Shown here in pieces: positions 28,280 through 36,436 of a stretch of 64,000 nucleotides of DNA (the stretch's first letter is position 1; each line of letters starts with the position of its first letter). This DNA is from an uncultured Carboxylicivirga sp. GTDB lineage: Bacteria; Bacteroidota; Bacteroidia; Bacteroidales; Marinilabiliaceae. A model generated the notes under the pieces. That model had not been told where the DNA came from, did not search any database, and was given only the letters and a program-made list of their open reading frames with translations. The DNA lies in assembly GCF_963668385.1 (NCBI RefSeq), contig NZ_OY764327.1, positions 1,612,001-1,676,000 on the forward strand, written 5' to 3'. Made by a program: the position numbers and the translations under genes.

Positions 28280-30583
28280 ATGAATAAGGCTAAATATATA
28301 TGTCTAATACTGGCAATGATAACTGTTAATTTTTATTCAGTAACAGCCCAGGAAGAGGAGAAAACGATTCGATATAGTGAAATGTCGTTGGAAGAGATGC
28401 GTAAGTTAACACAAGACGATTTGCTGCAAATTCCTTTTGAAGATCTTATTGAATTAGTGAAACGATTTAAAGTTTCGTCTATCGACGAATTGTATCAGTT
28501 GATTTTAAACCCTTCGCAATCTACGGCTTCTAAAAAGGAAGAAGATCTGTTTGAATCAACTTTGGCAACTACAGTAATTAGTTCAACTGAAATGGAAAAT
28601 TCAGGTGCACGAAATATTCCTGAAGCATTGCATTTAGCACCAGGAATTATTGTTCGAGAGAAAACAAATGGAAATTACGATGTGCATATACGAGGAAATG
28701 ATTTCTTGCCGCCAGGATCAGATGTATCTAACTCGGTAAACTCTTCTACATTAGTGATGATTGATAACCGTCCGGTTTATAACCGATTTTTAGGGGCAAC
28801 TTTCTGGGAAAATCTTCCGGTTACCATTCAGGATTTGGAGAAAATTGAAATTATTTACGGTCCGGCTACCGCTTTGTATGGTCCAAATGCTGTGTCAGGC
28901 GTAATTCACTTGATTACGAAGAAAACAAAACAAGAAGGTATTCATGCCAGGGCCGATGTTCAGGGGGGTACACATAATTCGGCAATCGGATATGCCAATG
29001 TTTCGTATTCAAAAGGAAAATTAGGTTTGAATTTATCGGCCAATTATCATCAAGCCGATCGTTTTGAAGATACTTATTATATTCCTCAAACTGACACGTA
29101 TGTATCGGGTAGTGAGGTTGGAGATATCAATGCGGGTGTAAATGATATGTTCTCGGCAACTGGCTTTAATGATGATTATTGGAACGGAGTACAGAAGGGA
29201 GCTGTTAATTTGGGTGTAGATTATCAATTCTCAGATAAAACGCGTTTGAATTATATGGGCTCGTTTCAACAATCATCTGCCCAAACATCATACATGGATA
29301 TCGGTTCTGTTTTATCAACCCGCGAATCGAATTCGTTTAGTAATAACCTGAACTTTTCTTCGGGCAAGTTTGATGCCAATTTTTCGGCCACAACAGGCCA
29401 TTTAAACGCAATAAAAGGCATGGCTGGCTACGAATATGATTATACGGAAATGGATGTAAAAGCGGGGTATAATTTCAAATTTAAGAATCTGACCATCCGA
29501 CCTGGAATTGAAGCAGATTATTCGGTTTATTCTGATGAAGACTATGTGAATGTGGATTCAGATGAGGGGTTATTAAATGGTTCGGTTGATTTGGGAACTT
29601 TGCAGGGAAGTTTTCGTCTTGATTATACTCCATTTAAGAAGCTTCGACTGACAGGTGCTTTGGTAAAGGGATATTTTACGGCAACAGATAACGATTTTAC
29701 ATCCTATCAGTTTTCAGCATCCTATAAAGCCAATGAGTCAACCTTATTTCGGGCAGTGGCATCAAAAGCTAATTCGGGTCCTTTTGTATTAAACACTTAT
29801 ATGAATAAAACCATTAGTATGCCGGCCATGGGACAGGAAACTGATCAAATGGGTGATATGACCATGTATAAATTGGGTAATAAGGATTTGCTGCCAATGG
29901 AAATGCGTATGATCGAAGTTGGCGCCCGTAAGAAAATAGGGAAAAAGTTACAGGCAGATTTATCAGTATTCTATAATAGATCAAAGAATTTTTCGGAAAT
30001 GGCAAAGGGCTTAGGATCTGATGATGATATTGAATCTTCAGGAACCACAATAACCGAGAGTGTTGAGAATATTGATTTAGAAGCAAATCAGTTAGGGGCC
30101 ACACTTAGTTTAAAGTATGTTCACAACGAAAAGTTGAATGCGTCGTTTTTTGCAACCTATCAACAAACTAAGTTAGAGAATTACAAGGTTAACGAAGCTT
30201 CGTTCTATGAGGGAATAACCGGCGAAAGTGCTGATGGTTTTGATTTTAATGCTACACCTACTTATTTGTCGCTCGATCATAATTACACACCTAAGTTTTA
30301 TGGAGGAGGATATGTGAATTATCAACCTTCAAAAAAATGGAATATAAATACTTCGTTTTATGCCTATACGAAGCAAAAAACATTCTATGCCATAGGACAG
30401 GATTTTAAATGGGTTGAGATTGATCCTAAATTTACTTTAAATCTGAAAACATCTTATCAGGTAACCAATTGGTTGAATACTTATTTGAACGTTCGAAATC
30501 TGACCAATAGCTCTTCTCGAGAGTTCTTGTTCACTGATAAAACAGGTGTTAGCTATTTGCTTGGTTGTAATCTGACCTTTTAA
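28280..30583 (+). CDS. TonB-dependent receptor paired with YfiR
   Basis: The 767-residue receptor has a signal peptide ending VTAQ and an acidic N-terminal extension of about 70 residues (YSEMSLEEMRKLTQDDLLQI). A standard plug follows (about 95-215: TVISSTEMENSGARNIPEAL, VHIRGNDF, IEIIYGPATALYGPNAVSGVI) and a 22-strand barrel ending in GVSYLLGCNLTF with terminal Phe. It lacks the CarboxypepD_reg domain of SusC and resembles siderophore/cobalamin-type receptors. Substrate is unknown. It forms an operon with the YfiR-type gene and ends at a terminator. Confidence 0.9.
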   Translation: MNKAKYICLILAMITVNFYSVTAQEEEKTIRYSEMSLEEMRKLTQDDLLQIPFEDLIELVKRFKVSSIDELYQLILNPSQSTASKKEEDLFESTLATTVISSTEMENSGARNIPEALHLAPGIIVREKTNGNYDVHIRGNDFLPPGSDVSNSVNSSTLVMIDNRPVYNRFLGATFWENLPVTIQDLEKIEIIYGPATALYGPNAVSGVIHLITKKTKQEGIHARADVQGGTHNSAIGYANVSYSKGKLGLNLSANYHQADRFEDTYYIPQTDTYVSGSEVGDINAGVNDMFSATGFNDDYWNGVQKGAVNLGVDYQFSDKTRLNYMGSFQQSSAQTSYMDIGSVLSTRESNSFSNNLNFSSGKFDANFSATTGHLNAIKGMAGYEYDYTEMDVKAGYNFKFKNLTIRPGIEADYSVYSDEDYVNVDSDEGLLNGSVDLGTLQGSFRLDYTPFKKLRLTGALVKGYFTATDNDFTSYQFSASYKANESTLFRAVASKANSGPFVLNTYMNKTISMPAMGQETDQMGDMTMYKLGNKDLLPMEMRMIEVGARKKIGKKLQADLSVFYNRSKNFSEMAKGLGSDDDIESSGTTITESVENIDLEANQLGATLSLKYVHNEKLNASFFATYQQTKLENYKVNEASFYEGITGESADGFDFNATPTYLSLDHNYTPKFYGGGYVNYQPSKKWNINTSFYAYTKQKTFYAIGQDFKWVEIDPKFTLNLKTSYQVTNWLNTYLNVRNLTNSSSREFLFTDKTGVSYLLGCNLTF

Positions 30584-30602
30584 TTCCGTTCATATATACT
30601 TT

Positions 30603-30634
30603 AAAAGCTGCTTGTGTGCTCAAGTGGCTTTTTT
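30603..30634 (+). terminator. Terminator after the YfiR/TonB-receptor operon
   Basis: AAAAGC plus CTTG on the left (30603-30614) pairs with CAAG plus GCTTTT on the right (30621-30632), with one two-base internal mismatch. A T-run follows, 20 bases after the stop codon. Confidence 0.75.
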
Positions 30635-30661
30635 ATTAGAATTCATATCTGAGCTACTTTC

Positions 30662-30717
30662 GCTCTCCCAGTTTTCCGATGCTTCGGGAGAGCTTACGAA
30701 CTAATCCCGAACCATCG
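30662..30717. repeat. Intergenic repeat, copy A
   Basis: This stretch shares a 22-base identical core (30696-30717) and the CTTCGGGAGA segment (30682-30691) with copy B at 31189-31257. Both contain the tetraloop-type hairpin half-sites TCCCGA/TCGGGA, partly degraded in copy A. It lies between the TonB-receptor terminator and ppnP. Confidence 0.7.
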
Positions 30718-30828
30718 AAAAGATTCTATCGAGATGATTATGAGTTTTCAATACCCTTTTATGCTTTTGTTCTGATGCTTAATACCTAATTTTGTCCTCG
30801 TATAACATTAACCAATAAAATCAGAAAG

Positions 30829-31110
30829 ATGTTAAAAGTTAACGAGTATTTCGATGGGCAAGTGAAGTCGATCGACACGAGCAACAGCAAAGGTAAAGCA
30901 ACAGCCGGTGTAATTGCTGCCGGTGAATTTGAGTTCGGAACAAGCACCATTGAATATATGACCATTACACATGGAGAAATGGATGTATTATTACCCGGAG
31001 AAACCGAATGGAAGACTTACCAACGGCATGAAACATTTAAAGTGGATAAAGACTGTTCTTTTAAAGTGCAGGTAAAAGAACCGGTAAGTTATGTTTGTGT
31101 ATACGAATAA
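30829..31110 (+). CDS. ppnP: Pyrimidine/purine nucleoside phosphorylase
   Basis: The 93-residue protein matches the PpnP (formerly DUF1255) cupin-fold family over its full length. It has VNEYFDGQVKSI, the AGVIAAGEFEFGTSTIEYMTI block, GEMDVLLPG and ETFKVDKDCSFKVQV. PpnP phosphorolyses a range of nucleosides to free base and ribose-1-phosphate in the cytoplasm. It is monocistronic and followed by a strong terminator. Family length is 90-105 residues, so the gene is intact. Confidence 0.93.
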   Translation: MLKVNEYFDGQVKSIDTSNSKGKATAGVIAAGEFEFGTSTIEYMTITHGEMDVLLPGETEWKTYQRHETFKVDKDCSFKVQVKEPVSYVCVYE

Positions 31111-31151
31111 GTGGCGTAAATATTAAAAATGTTAAGCTAACATTTAGAAAC

Positions 31152-31187
31152 AAAAAAAAGCTGATCAATTCTGATCAGCTTTTTTTA
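31152..31187 (+). terminator. Terminator after ppnP
   Basis: AGCTGATCA (31159-31167) and TGATCAGCT (31172-31180) form a perfect stem flanked by A8 and T7, so it can work on both strands. Confidence 0.9.
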
Positions 31188-31188
31188 G

Positions 31189-31257
31189 CTCCCCAGGTTC
31201 CCGATACTTCGGGAGAACCGACGAACTAATCCCGAACCATCGGGACCGCTCTAATCA
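31189..31257. repeat. Intergenic mosaic repeat, copy B, with tRNA-Asn-like ends
   Basis: The left end (CTCCCCAGGT at 31189) is identical to the 3' end of the two tRNA-Asn genes, read on the same strand. The right end (CCGCTCTAA at 31246) matches their anticodon/D-arm region. Between them, tRNA sequence is replaced by two small hairpins of the form TCCCGA-N4-TCGGGA, separated by an AC-rich spacer. The middle is shared with copy A at 30662-30717. It is not a functional tRNA. Confidence 0.65.
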
Positions 31258-31270
31258 CTTTGTAGTATAT

Positions 31271-31304
31271 AACAAAAAAAGCCACCCTAATGGATGGCTT
31301 TAAA
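31271..31304 (-). terminator. Terminator of the tRNA-Asn transcript
   Basis: AAAGCCA (31278-31284) plus CC pairs with GG plus TGGCTTT (31295-31301), with a TAAT loop. On the minus strand it is followed by T7 (plus-strand A-run at 31274-31280), just downstream of the tRNA genes. Confidence 0.8.
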
Positions 31305-31307
31305 AAG

Positions 31308-31381
31308 CTCCCCAGGTAGGACTTGAACCTACGACCTACGGATTAACAGTCCGCCGCTCTAACCAACTGAGCTACTAGGGA
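31308..31381 (-). tRNA. tRNA-Asn (GTT), copy 1
   Basis: The minus strand folds as a 74-base cloverleaf. The acceptor is TCCCTAG/CTGGGGA, the D-arm is GCTC/GAGC, the anticodon arm GCGGA-CTGTTAA-TCCGT has anticodon GTT, and the T-arm is GTAGG-TTCAAGT-CCTAC, with discriminator G. CCA is not encoded. It is identical to copy 2. Confidence 0.97.
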
Positions 31382-31422
31382 ATCAATATTTTTTATAAGA
31401 GCTTCATTTAGCTTTTAAGAAG

Positions 31423-31496
31423 CTCCCCAGGTAGGACTTGAACCTACGACCTACGGATTAACAGTCCGCCGCTCTAACCAACTGAGCTACTAGGGA
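31423..31496 (-). tRNA. tRNA-Asn (GTT), copy 2
   Basis: It has the same 74-base cloverleaf as the copy at 31308-31381, 41 bases away on the same strand. The two are probably processed from one transcript ending at the terminator at 31271-31304. Flanking bases AGCTCCCC are also shared, which indicates a recent tandem duplication or gene conversion. Confidence 0.97.
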
Positions 31497-31587
31497 ATTT
31501 AAACTTTTCAGTTTGCATTGCACTTATCTTTTTAAGTGCTTTTCTCAAATGCGTTGCAAAACTATAAGGAATCTTCAAAATATGCAA

Positions 31588-31595
31588 TATCTTTG
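31588..31595 (+). promoter_or_regulatory. -7 promoter element of the PfkB-family kinase gene
   Basis: TATCTTTG matches TAnnTTTG, 48 bases upstream of the ATG at 31644. No convincing -33 element is seen. Confidence 0.4.
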
Positions 31596-31643
31596 TGAAA
31601 AAAAATTGAATTAATTTTTCGAAAAAATAATAAGCATTTAATT

Positions 31644-32624
31644 ATGAGTAGTGTACTAGGACTAGGAAATGCGTTGGTTGATGTGTTAGCTCGCCTTGAA
31701 AACGATTCTTTACTTGAAAAACTCAATTTACCTAAGGGAAGTATGCAGTTGGTAGATGGTGAAGCAGCCAATAAAGTGATGGAAGCAACAGCTCATTTAA
31801 AAAAGGATTTGGCAAGTGGAGGATCAGCTGCCAATACCATTCATGGATTGGCCAATTTGGGTGTTCAAACCGGTTTTATCGGAAAGATTGGTAAAGATGA
31901 ATTAGGACAAGTATTCCGAAATGATATGTCGAGCAATAATATTACTCCGCATTTGAGCGAAAGCGATGCTGAGTCGGGAAGAGCGATTGCTCTGATCAGC
32001 CCTGATTCGGAACGTACTTTTGCAACATGTTTAGGTGCTGCCATTGAACTTTCGGCAGACGACATGTTAGAAAATCTGTTTGAAGGATATACATATTTCC
32101 ACGTTGAAGGATATTTGGTACAAAATAAACCATTGATCGAAAAAGCTTATCAGATTGCAAAAGCAAAAGGTTTAAAAACAAGTATCGATTTGGCTAGTTT
32201 CAATGTGGTTGAAGAAAATCTTGATTTCTTAAGAAATCTGATTGAGAATTATGTTGATATCATTTTTGCTAATGAGGAAGAAGCAAAAGCTTATACTGGT
32301 AAAGAAGGTGAAGATGCATTGGACGATTTAGCAAAAGGTACCGAAGTGGCAGTATTAAAGTTGGGTAAAGATGGTTCAATTATCAAACGCTTTGATGAAG
32401 TTGTTAAAGTTGGAATCATTCCTGTTAATAGCATTGATACAACTGGAGCTGGCGATTTGTATGCGGCAGGTTTCTTATACGGATTAATTCAAAACCTTGA
32501 TTTGGAGAAATGTGGTAACATCGGTTCTATCCTTTCTGGTCATGTAATTGAGGTTGTAGGACCCAAAATGACAGAAGATACCTGGGCCACAATCCATCAA
32601 AAAGTAAAAGAACTACTTAACTAA
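31644..32624 (+). CDS. PfkB-family kinase, probable adenosine kinase
   Basis: The 326-residue ribokinase-fold enzyme has the first PfkB signature SGGSAANTIHGLANLGVQTGFIGKIG (residues 58-83) and the second around NSIDTTGAGDLYAAGF (262-277), with the catalytic Asp most likely D271 and the anion hole formed by TGAG. The opening VLGLGNALVDVLA is typical of bacterial proteins annotated as adenosine kinase. It would phosphorylate adenosine or another nucleoside/sugar with ATP in the cytoplasm; exact substrate cannot be read. It is monocistronic. The gene that follows after 160 bases is unrelated in function. Confidence 0.88.
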   Translation: MSSVLGLGNALVDVLARLENDSLLEKLNLPKGSMQLVDGEAANKVMEATAHLKKDLASGGSAANTIHGLANLGVQTGFIGKIGKDELGQVFRNDMSSNNITPHLSESDAESGRAIALISPDSERTFATCLGAAIELSADDMLENLFEGYTYFHVEGYLVQNKPLIEKAYQIAKAKGLKTSIDLASFNVVEENLDFLRNLIENYVDIIFANEEEAKAYTGKEGEDALDDLAKGTEVAVLKLGKDGSIIKRFDEVVKVGIIPVNSIDTTGAGDLYAAGFLYGLIQNLDLEKCGNIGSILSGHVIEVVGPKMTEDTWATIHQKVKELLN

Positions 32625-32784
32625 GGGGTGAGAATAGTGCTTAATATCATATTTCTTTTGATGTAACAGCACTAATTTTGAAGTTCAGTAGTGCAAATTT
32701 TACAATGTAAGTTCATTGTATTTCTGGGTAGTTATTTAATTTAACTACTGCCTAGTGTCTAAAAACTAAAAACATCAATAAGCT

Positions 32785-33972
32785 ATGTACGGTAAGTTTC
32801 AGGATTTCTTGAAAAATGAAATAGAAGGCATTAAAGAATCGGGCCTGTATAAAAATGAGCGTATCATCACTTCTGCTCAGGGAGCCGAAATTCAGGTGGG
32901 TGGAAAAACAGTTTTAAACTTCTGTGCCAACAACTATCTGGGGCTATCATCACACCCACGTGTGGTTGAAGCCGGTCAGAAAGCAATGGACACACATGGT
33001 TACGGATTATCATCGGTTCGCTTTATTTGCGGAACTCAGGATATTCATAAGCAATTAGAGGCTAAAATAGCTGAGTTTTTAGGCACAGAGGATACAATCC
33101 TTTATGCAGCTTGTTTCGATGCAAATGGCGGGGTTTTTGAGCCCTTATTTACCGATGAAGATGCAATCATCTCAGATGCATTAAATCACGCCTCTATCAT
33201 TGACGGAGTGCGTTTGTGTAAAGCAGCTCGCTACCGATACAAGCATGCCGATATGGAAGATTTGGAAGAGCAACTAAAAAAAGCTCAGGCACAGCGTTTC
33301 CGTATTATCGTAACCGATGGTGTTTTCTCAATGGATGGTGATATTGCCAAGTTAGATCAGATTTGCGATTTAGCTGATAAGTACGATGCCTTGGTGATGG
33401 TGGATGATTGTCATGCTGCCGGATTTATCGGGAAAACCGGTAGAGGTACACACGAGCATAACAATGTGATGGGACGTGTTGATATTATCACCGGAACATT
33501 AGGAAAAGCTTTGGGGGGAGCCTTAGGTGGTTACACAACTGGTCGTAAAGAAATCATCGACATGTTGCGTCAACGTTCTCGTCCATACTTGTTTTCTAAT
33601 TCATTAGCTCCTTCAATTATTGGAGCTTCAATGGAAGTTTTCAACATGTTGACAGAATCCACTGAGCTTCGTGATAAAGTAATGGATAATGCTGACTATT
33701 TCAGAACAAAATTAACTGAGGCTGGTTTTGATCTTAAACCAAGTAAATCGGCTATTGCGGCATTAATGTTGTATGATGCTAAATTATCGCAGGAGTTTGC
33801 AGCTCGTTTGTTAGATGAAGGAATCTATGTGATCGGATTCTATTATCCAGTAGTGCCAAAAGGAGAAGCTCGTATTCGTATTCAACTATCGGCTGCTCAT
33901 GAGCGCCATCATTTGGATAAAGCTCTTGACGCTTTTATCAAAATTGGTAAAGAGCTTAAAGTAATTGAATAA
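32785..33972 (+). CDS. kbl: Glycine C-acetyltransferase (2-amino-3-ketobutyrate CoA ligase)
   Basis: The 395-residue PLP enzyme belongs to the alpha-oxoamine synthase family. [16 protein letters not shown] (43-58), [10 protein letters not shown], and the [13 protein letters not shown] and [11 protein letters not shown] blocks are present. The PLP lysine is K241 in [10 protein letters not shown]. The first 30 residues ([22 protein letters not shown]) match Kbl rather than BioF or HemA. It converts glycine and acetyl-CoA to 2-amino-3-ketobutyrate and back in threonine breakdown. tdh is not adjacent. A TAATTTTG at 32673-32680 could be a distant -7 element. A terminator follows. Confidence 0.94.
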   Translation: MYGKFQDFLKNEIEGIKESGLYKNERIITSAQGAEIQVGGKTVLNFCANNYLGLSSHPRVVEAGQKAMDTHGYGLSSVRFICGTQDIHKQLEAKIAEFLGTEDTILYAACFDANGGVFEPLFTDEDAIISDALNHASIIDGVRLCKAARYRYKHADMEDLEEQLKKAQAQRFRIIVTDGVFSMDGDIAKLDQICDLADKYDALVMVDDCHAAGFIGKTGRGTHEHNNVMGRVDIITGTLGKALGGALGGYTTGRKEIIDMLRQRSRPYLFSNSLAPSIIGASMEVFNMLTESTELRDKVMDNADYFRTKLTEAGFDLKPSKSAIAALMLYDAKLSQEFAARLLDEGIYVIGFYYPVVPKGEARIRIQLSAAHERHHLDKALDAFIKIGKELKVIE

Positions 33973-33993
33973 GTCAAAAGTTCAGATACATGC

Positions 33994-34024
33994 AACCCCG
34001 GTGTTTTTCATCGGGGTTTTATTT
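33994..34024 (+). terminator. Terminator after kbl
   Basis: AACCCCG with an extra GTG/CAT pairing (33994-34003) matches CGGGGTT on the right (34012-34018). A TTTTATTTTT tail follows. Confidence 0.85.
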
Positions 34025-34064
34025 TTATTGCTGTGACAATTATAAAATGCTTTATTTTTGAGTT

Positions 34065-34742
34065 ATGAAAACAAATTCGGTTTTAAAAGCAAGTGGATGT
34101 TTGTTGCTTGGTTTCTTGTTTACACTTTCAGTACAAGCTCAAAAGAAAGAAATTTTTATGGGAGGAAGGATTGCATTGACTTTACCTACCAATATGGGAA
34201 AGAGCAAAGATCTACAATCGGGCTTTAAAGATATGTCTACAACCGGTTTTCAGGTGGGATATTTTGGCCGTTGGTTTTACATGGAGAATCTGAGTTTGGG
34301 ATGGGATATTGCTTATCAATATCAATCCACCAATGATGATTACTGGAATGTTTCGAATAGGGGCGAAGTGAATGGCGGTTATCATACCATTCAGTTATTA
34401 GCCGAGGGAAATTTCTATTTTAGTAGAGATGAAGTACGTCCTTATGCAGGAATGGCTTTTGGTGCATTTGCTTTATTTAATAATCGAACTTATCAATCGA
34501 ATAATGAATTAGCAGCAGCTTCAAATACCTATAACTATCAAAAAATAATGCCAGGATTAGCTCCTCAGGTTGGTCTGTTATTTGAATTGAGCCGTAAAAC
34601 TATGTTGGATATTCATGCCCGTTTTGTGATGATGCCTAACTTAGAACCAGAATATGTATATGACGAAAATTTGGGTGAGGTATCAACCAATCCGCACGGA
34701 GCTCAAAACCATTTAAGCCTCAGTGTCGGATTGTTATTCTGA
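34065..34742 (+). CDS. Outer-membrane beta-barrel protein
   Basis: The 225-residue protein has a signal peptide ending SVQAQ. Amphipathic strands follow, including GGYHTIQLLAEGNFYFSRDEVRPYAGMAFGAFALFN, which is a classic barrel strand-turn-strand pattern. It ends with LSLSVGLLF (terminal Phe). It fits the general small-barrel families of Bacteroidota. Role and ligand are unknown. It converges on the chemoreceptor gene with only two bases between the stops and no obvious terminator. Confidence 0.75.
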   Translation: MKTNSVLKASGCLLLGFLFTLSVQAQKKEIFMGGRIALTLPTNMGKSKDLQSGFKDMSTTGFQVGYFGRWFYMENLSLGWDIAYQYQSTNDDYWNVSNRGEVNGGYHTIQLLAEGNFYFSRDEVRPYAGMAFGAFALFNNRTYQSNNELAAASNTYNYQKIMPGLAPQVGLLFELSRKTMLDIHARFVMMPNLEPEYVYDENLGEVSTNPHGAQNHLSLSVGLLF

Positions 34743-34744
34743 TG

Positions 34745-35869
34745 CTAGTGTATTTTGAAAAAGCTCAGTTTACGAATTAATTCAGCAGCTTGCTCAGCCA
34801 ACTGATTCGAAGTTGAATTCATCTCTTCCGAAATAGCTGCATTACTTTGTGTTGTCACATTTATTTCCTGTATGGCCGAATTGATTTGAGCTGCTCCAAT
34901 ATTTTGTTCACTGCTTGATGTCGAGATTTCATTTACTAAATCTGCGTTACTTCCAATCAGCGGTAAAGAGCTTTGTAATTTTTGCATTGCTTCTTCAGCA
35001 ACAAGGTTTCCATTAGCCGATAAATCAAGAATTTCCTGAGCCGCATTTTTACTTCGTTCAGCCAGTTTGCGAACTTCGCCGGCAACAACAGCAAATCCTT
35101 TACCTTCTTCACCAGCCCGGGCTGCTTCAACTGCAGCATTTAAAGCAAGTAAATTGGTTTGCATGGCAATTTCATCTATTATATTAATCTTTTCGCCAAT
35201 AAGTTGCATTGCGTTTAATGCTTCTTGAGTTTTGTCAAAACTTTCGCGAATAGATTCATTTGTTTGATGCGTGTTTTTCAGCGTATCATTTGCATTTTCT
35301 GCATTGGCATTAATGTTGGCAGCCATTTCTTCCATTGATGACGATATTTCTTCAATTCCTGAAGCTTGTTGATTGGCTCCTGTTGATAGATCATTGGCAG
35401 TAGAGCTAATGGTTTCGCTCATATTACTTACTTCATTTGCCGATATTTCAACACTTGCAATAGCAGAACTAAGCTGTTGTTGCAGTTCAGAAATGGAATT
35501 GTAAATATCAAGAATCTCACCTTTAAGATTGCCATCAAACTCGTCTTTAGTTTGGGTGATATTACCTTGCGACATTACTTTTAGTTTATTCACAATTTCA
35601 ACTAATGGTTTTCGTACTTGCTTATATACAAGGTACTGTAGGGCAATGGTTGTGCCAACACCAACAATTAAAGCAATGGTGTAATTGTATTGCTCATAGT
35701 CGTGCAGCAATCTGCTGTTAACAACTGTGATAAAGACATTAATCATCCATAATGCACCAATCCTGAAAAAGATACTATTCTTAAAAAGTAATTTTAAAAC
35801 TAGGTAACCTAGTGAAATAGCCACAAACGCTAAGAAGGCTATTCCTCCCCAAACAGAAAAGTTATTCAT
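34745..35869 (-). CDS. Methyl-accepting chemotaxis protein
   Basis: The 374-residue chemoreceptor has three hydrophobic segments near residues 7-28, 34-50 and 63-82, with only short loops between them. A HAMP-like stretch follows (about 84-130), then a long coiled coil with the conserved signalling tip [20 protein letters not shown] and continuing [20 protein letters not shown] (231-270). It has no periplasmic ligand-binding domain, so it may sense within the membrane or cytoplasm. It lacks a C-terminal CheR-docking pentapeptide. No che genes are nearby. In gliding Bacteroidota such orphan receptors may feed a remote chemosensory array. Confidence 0.92.
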   Translation of the reverse strand: MNNFSVWGGIAFLAFVAISLGYLVLKLLFKNSIFFRIGALWMINVFITVVNSRLLHDYEQYNYTIALIVGVGTTIALQYLVYKQVRKPLVEIVNKLKVMSQGNITQTKDEFDGNLKGEILDIYNSISELQQQLSSAIASVEISANEVSNMSETISSTANDLSTGANQQASGIEEISSSMEEMAANINANAENANDTLKNTHQTNESIRESFDKTQEALNAMQLIGEKINIIDEIAMQTNLLALNAAVEAARAGEEGKGFAVVAGEVRKLAERSKNAAQEILDLSANGNLVAEEAMQKLQSSLPLIGSNADLVNEISTSSSEQNIGAAQINSAIQEINVTTQSNAAISEEMNSTSNQLAEQAAELIRKLSFFKIH

Positions 35870-35981
35870 TTTATCTCTCCAATTCTAATTAAGATAACTA
35901 GCAATCTCATTTTTCCCCTCAAAAATAGTTAGTTATCGTCAGGCAAATATACGTTTTTATACTAGTGTGTACAATTAGCCT

Positions 35982-36017
35982 AAAAAGCAAAGTGGCTGAA
36001 CCATAGGTTCAGCCACT
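35982..36017 (-). terminator. Terminator of the Cys/Lys-rich peptide gene
   Basis: A perfect 12-bp stem (AGTGGCTGAACC at 35991-36002, GGTTCAGCCACT at 36006-36017) has an ATA loop. On the minus strand a TGCTTTTTAGG tail follows. Confidence 0.9.
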
Positions 36018-36043
36018 CATATTTAATAAATTTTAGAGAAAAA

Positions 36044-36268
36044 TTAGCTTTTTTTCTCAGCTTTCTTTTTATCGCAACATTTCTTTTCAGTGCATTCTTT
36101 TTTGCAAGCCTCTTTTTTACATTCTTTTTTGCACTCTTTGTCACATTTCTTCTTTTCCGCTTTTTTCTCTGTTTTTACTGGTTCTTGAGGATTAACCTGA
36201 GCCATAACAGGAGTAGTAATTGCTAATGTAAAAATGAAAAGTAATGATAATGCCAAAGTCTTTTTCAT
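36044..36268 (-). CDS. Small secreted Cys/Lys-rich protein
   Basis: Starting at the ATG at 36266-36268, the product has 74 residues: a signal peptide (MKKTLALSLLFIFTLAIT, then TPVMAQ) and a mature tail of about 50 residues. Roughly half of the tail is Lys or Glu, with eight Cys in spaced pairs (KKCDKECKKECKKEACKKEC). The open frame extends 28 codons upstream, but those residues have no signal-peptide character, so the internal ATG is preferred. The tail could bind a metal or form disulfides; this is inferred from composition. It is divergent from the histidine kinase gene across 168 bases, and two -7-like elements sit upstream. Confidence 0.7.
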   Translation of the reverse strand: MKKTLALSLLFIFTLAITTPVMAQVNPQEPVKTEKKAEKKKCDKECKKECKKEACKKECTEKKCCDKKKAEKKS

Positions 36269-36313
36269 AGTAATTATATTTAAATGATTTATAAAGTTTT
36301 TTAACTTGATATT

Positions 36314-36342
36314 CAAAAGTATGACTACCTCAGTCAAATTTA
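36314..36342 (-). promoter_or_regulatory. Two -7-like elements upstream of the Cys/Lys-rich peptide gene
   Basis: The minus strand reads TACTTTTG at 36321-36314 and TAAATTTG at 36342-36335, both matching TAnnTTTG. They lie 46 and 67 bases upstream of the chosen ATG. Having the elements just inside the longer frame supports the shorter start. Confidence 0.4.
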
Positions 36343-36407
36343 GGTTATCCACTTGTTAATCGCTGTTAATGCAATGTTAAATTCGCACGATGAAGTCTTT
36401 TAATAGG

Positions 36408-36415
36408 TAGTTTTG
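36408..36415 (+). promoter_or_regulatory. -7-like element upstream of the histidine kinase gene
   Basis: TAGTTTTG matches TAnnTTTG, 21 bases before the ATG at 36437. It faces away from the peptide gene's elements in the same 168-base gap. Confidence 0.4.
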
Positions 36416-36436
36416 TTGATCATATAGAAGGTTGTA

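Noticed and set aside
31189..31257. A third tRNA-Asn gene
   Set aside because: The ends match tRNA-Asn but the middle does not form D, anticodon and T arms; it is a mosaic repeat, not a working tRNA.
36269..36352. 28-codon N-terminal extension of the Cys/Lys-rich peptide
   Set aside because: The extension precedes a complete signal peptide and contains a -7-like element; the internal ATG is the likely start.
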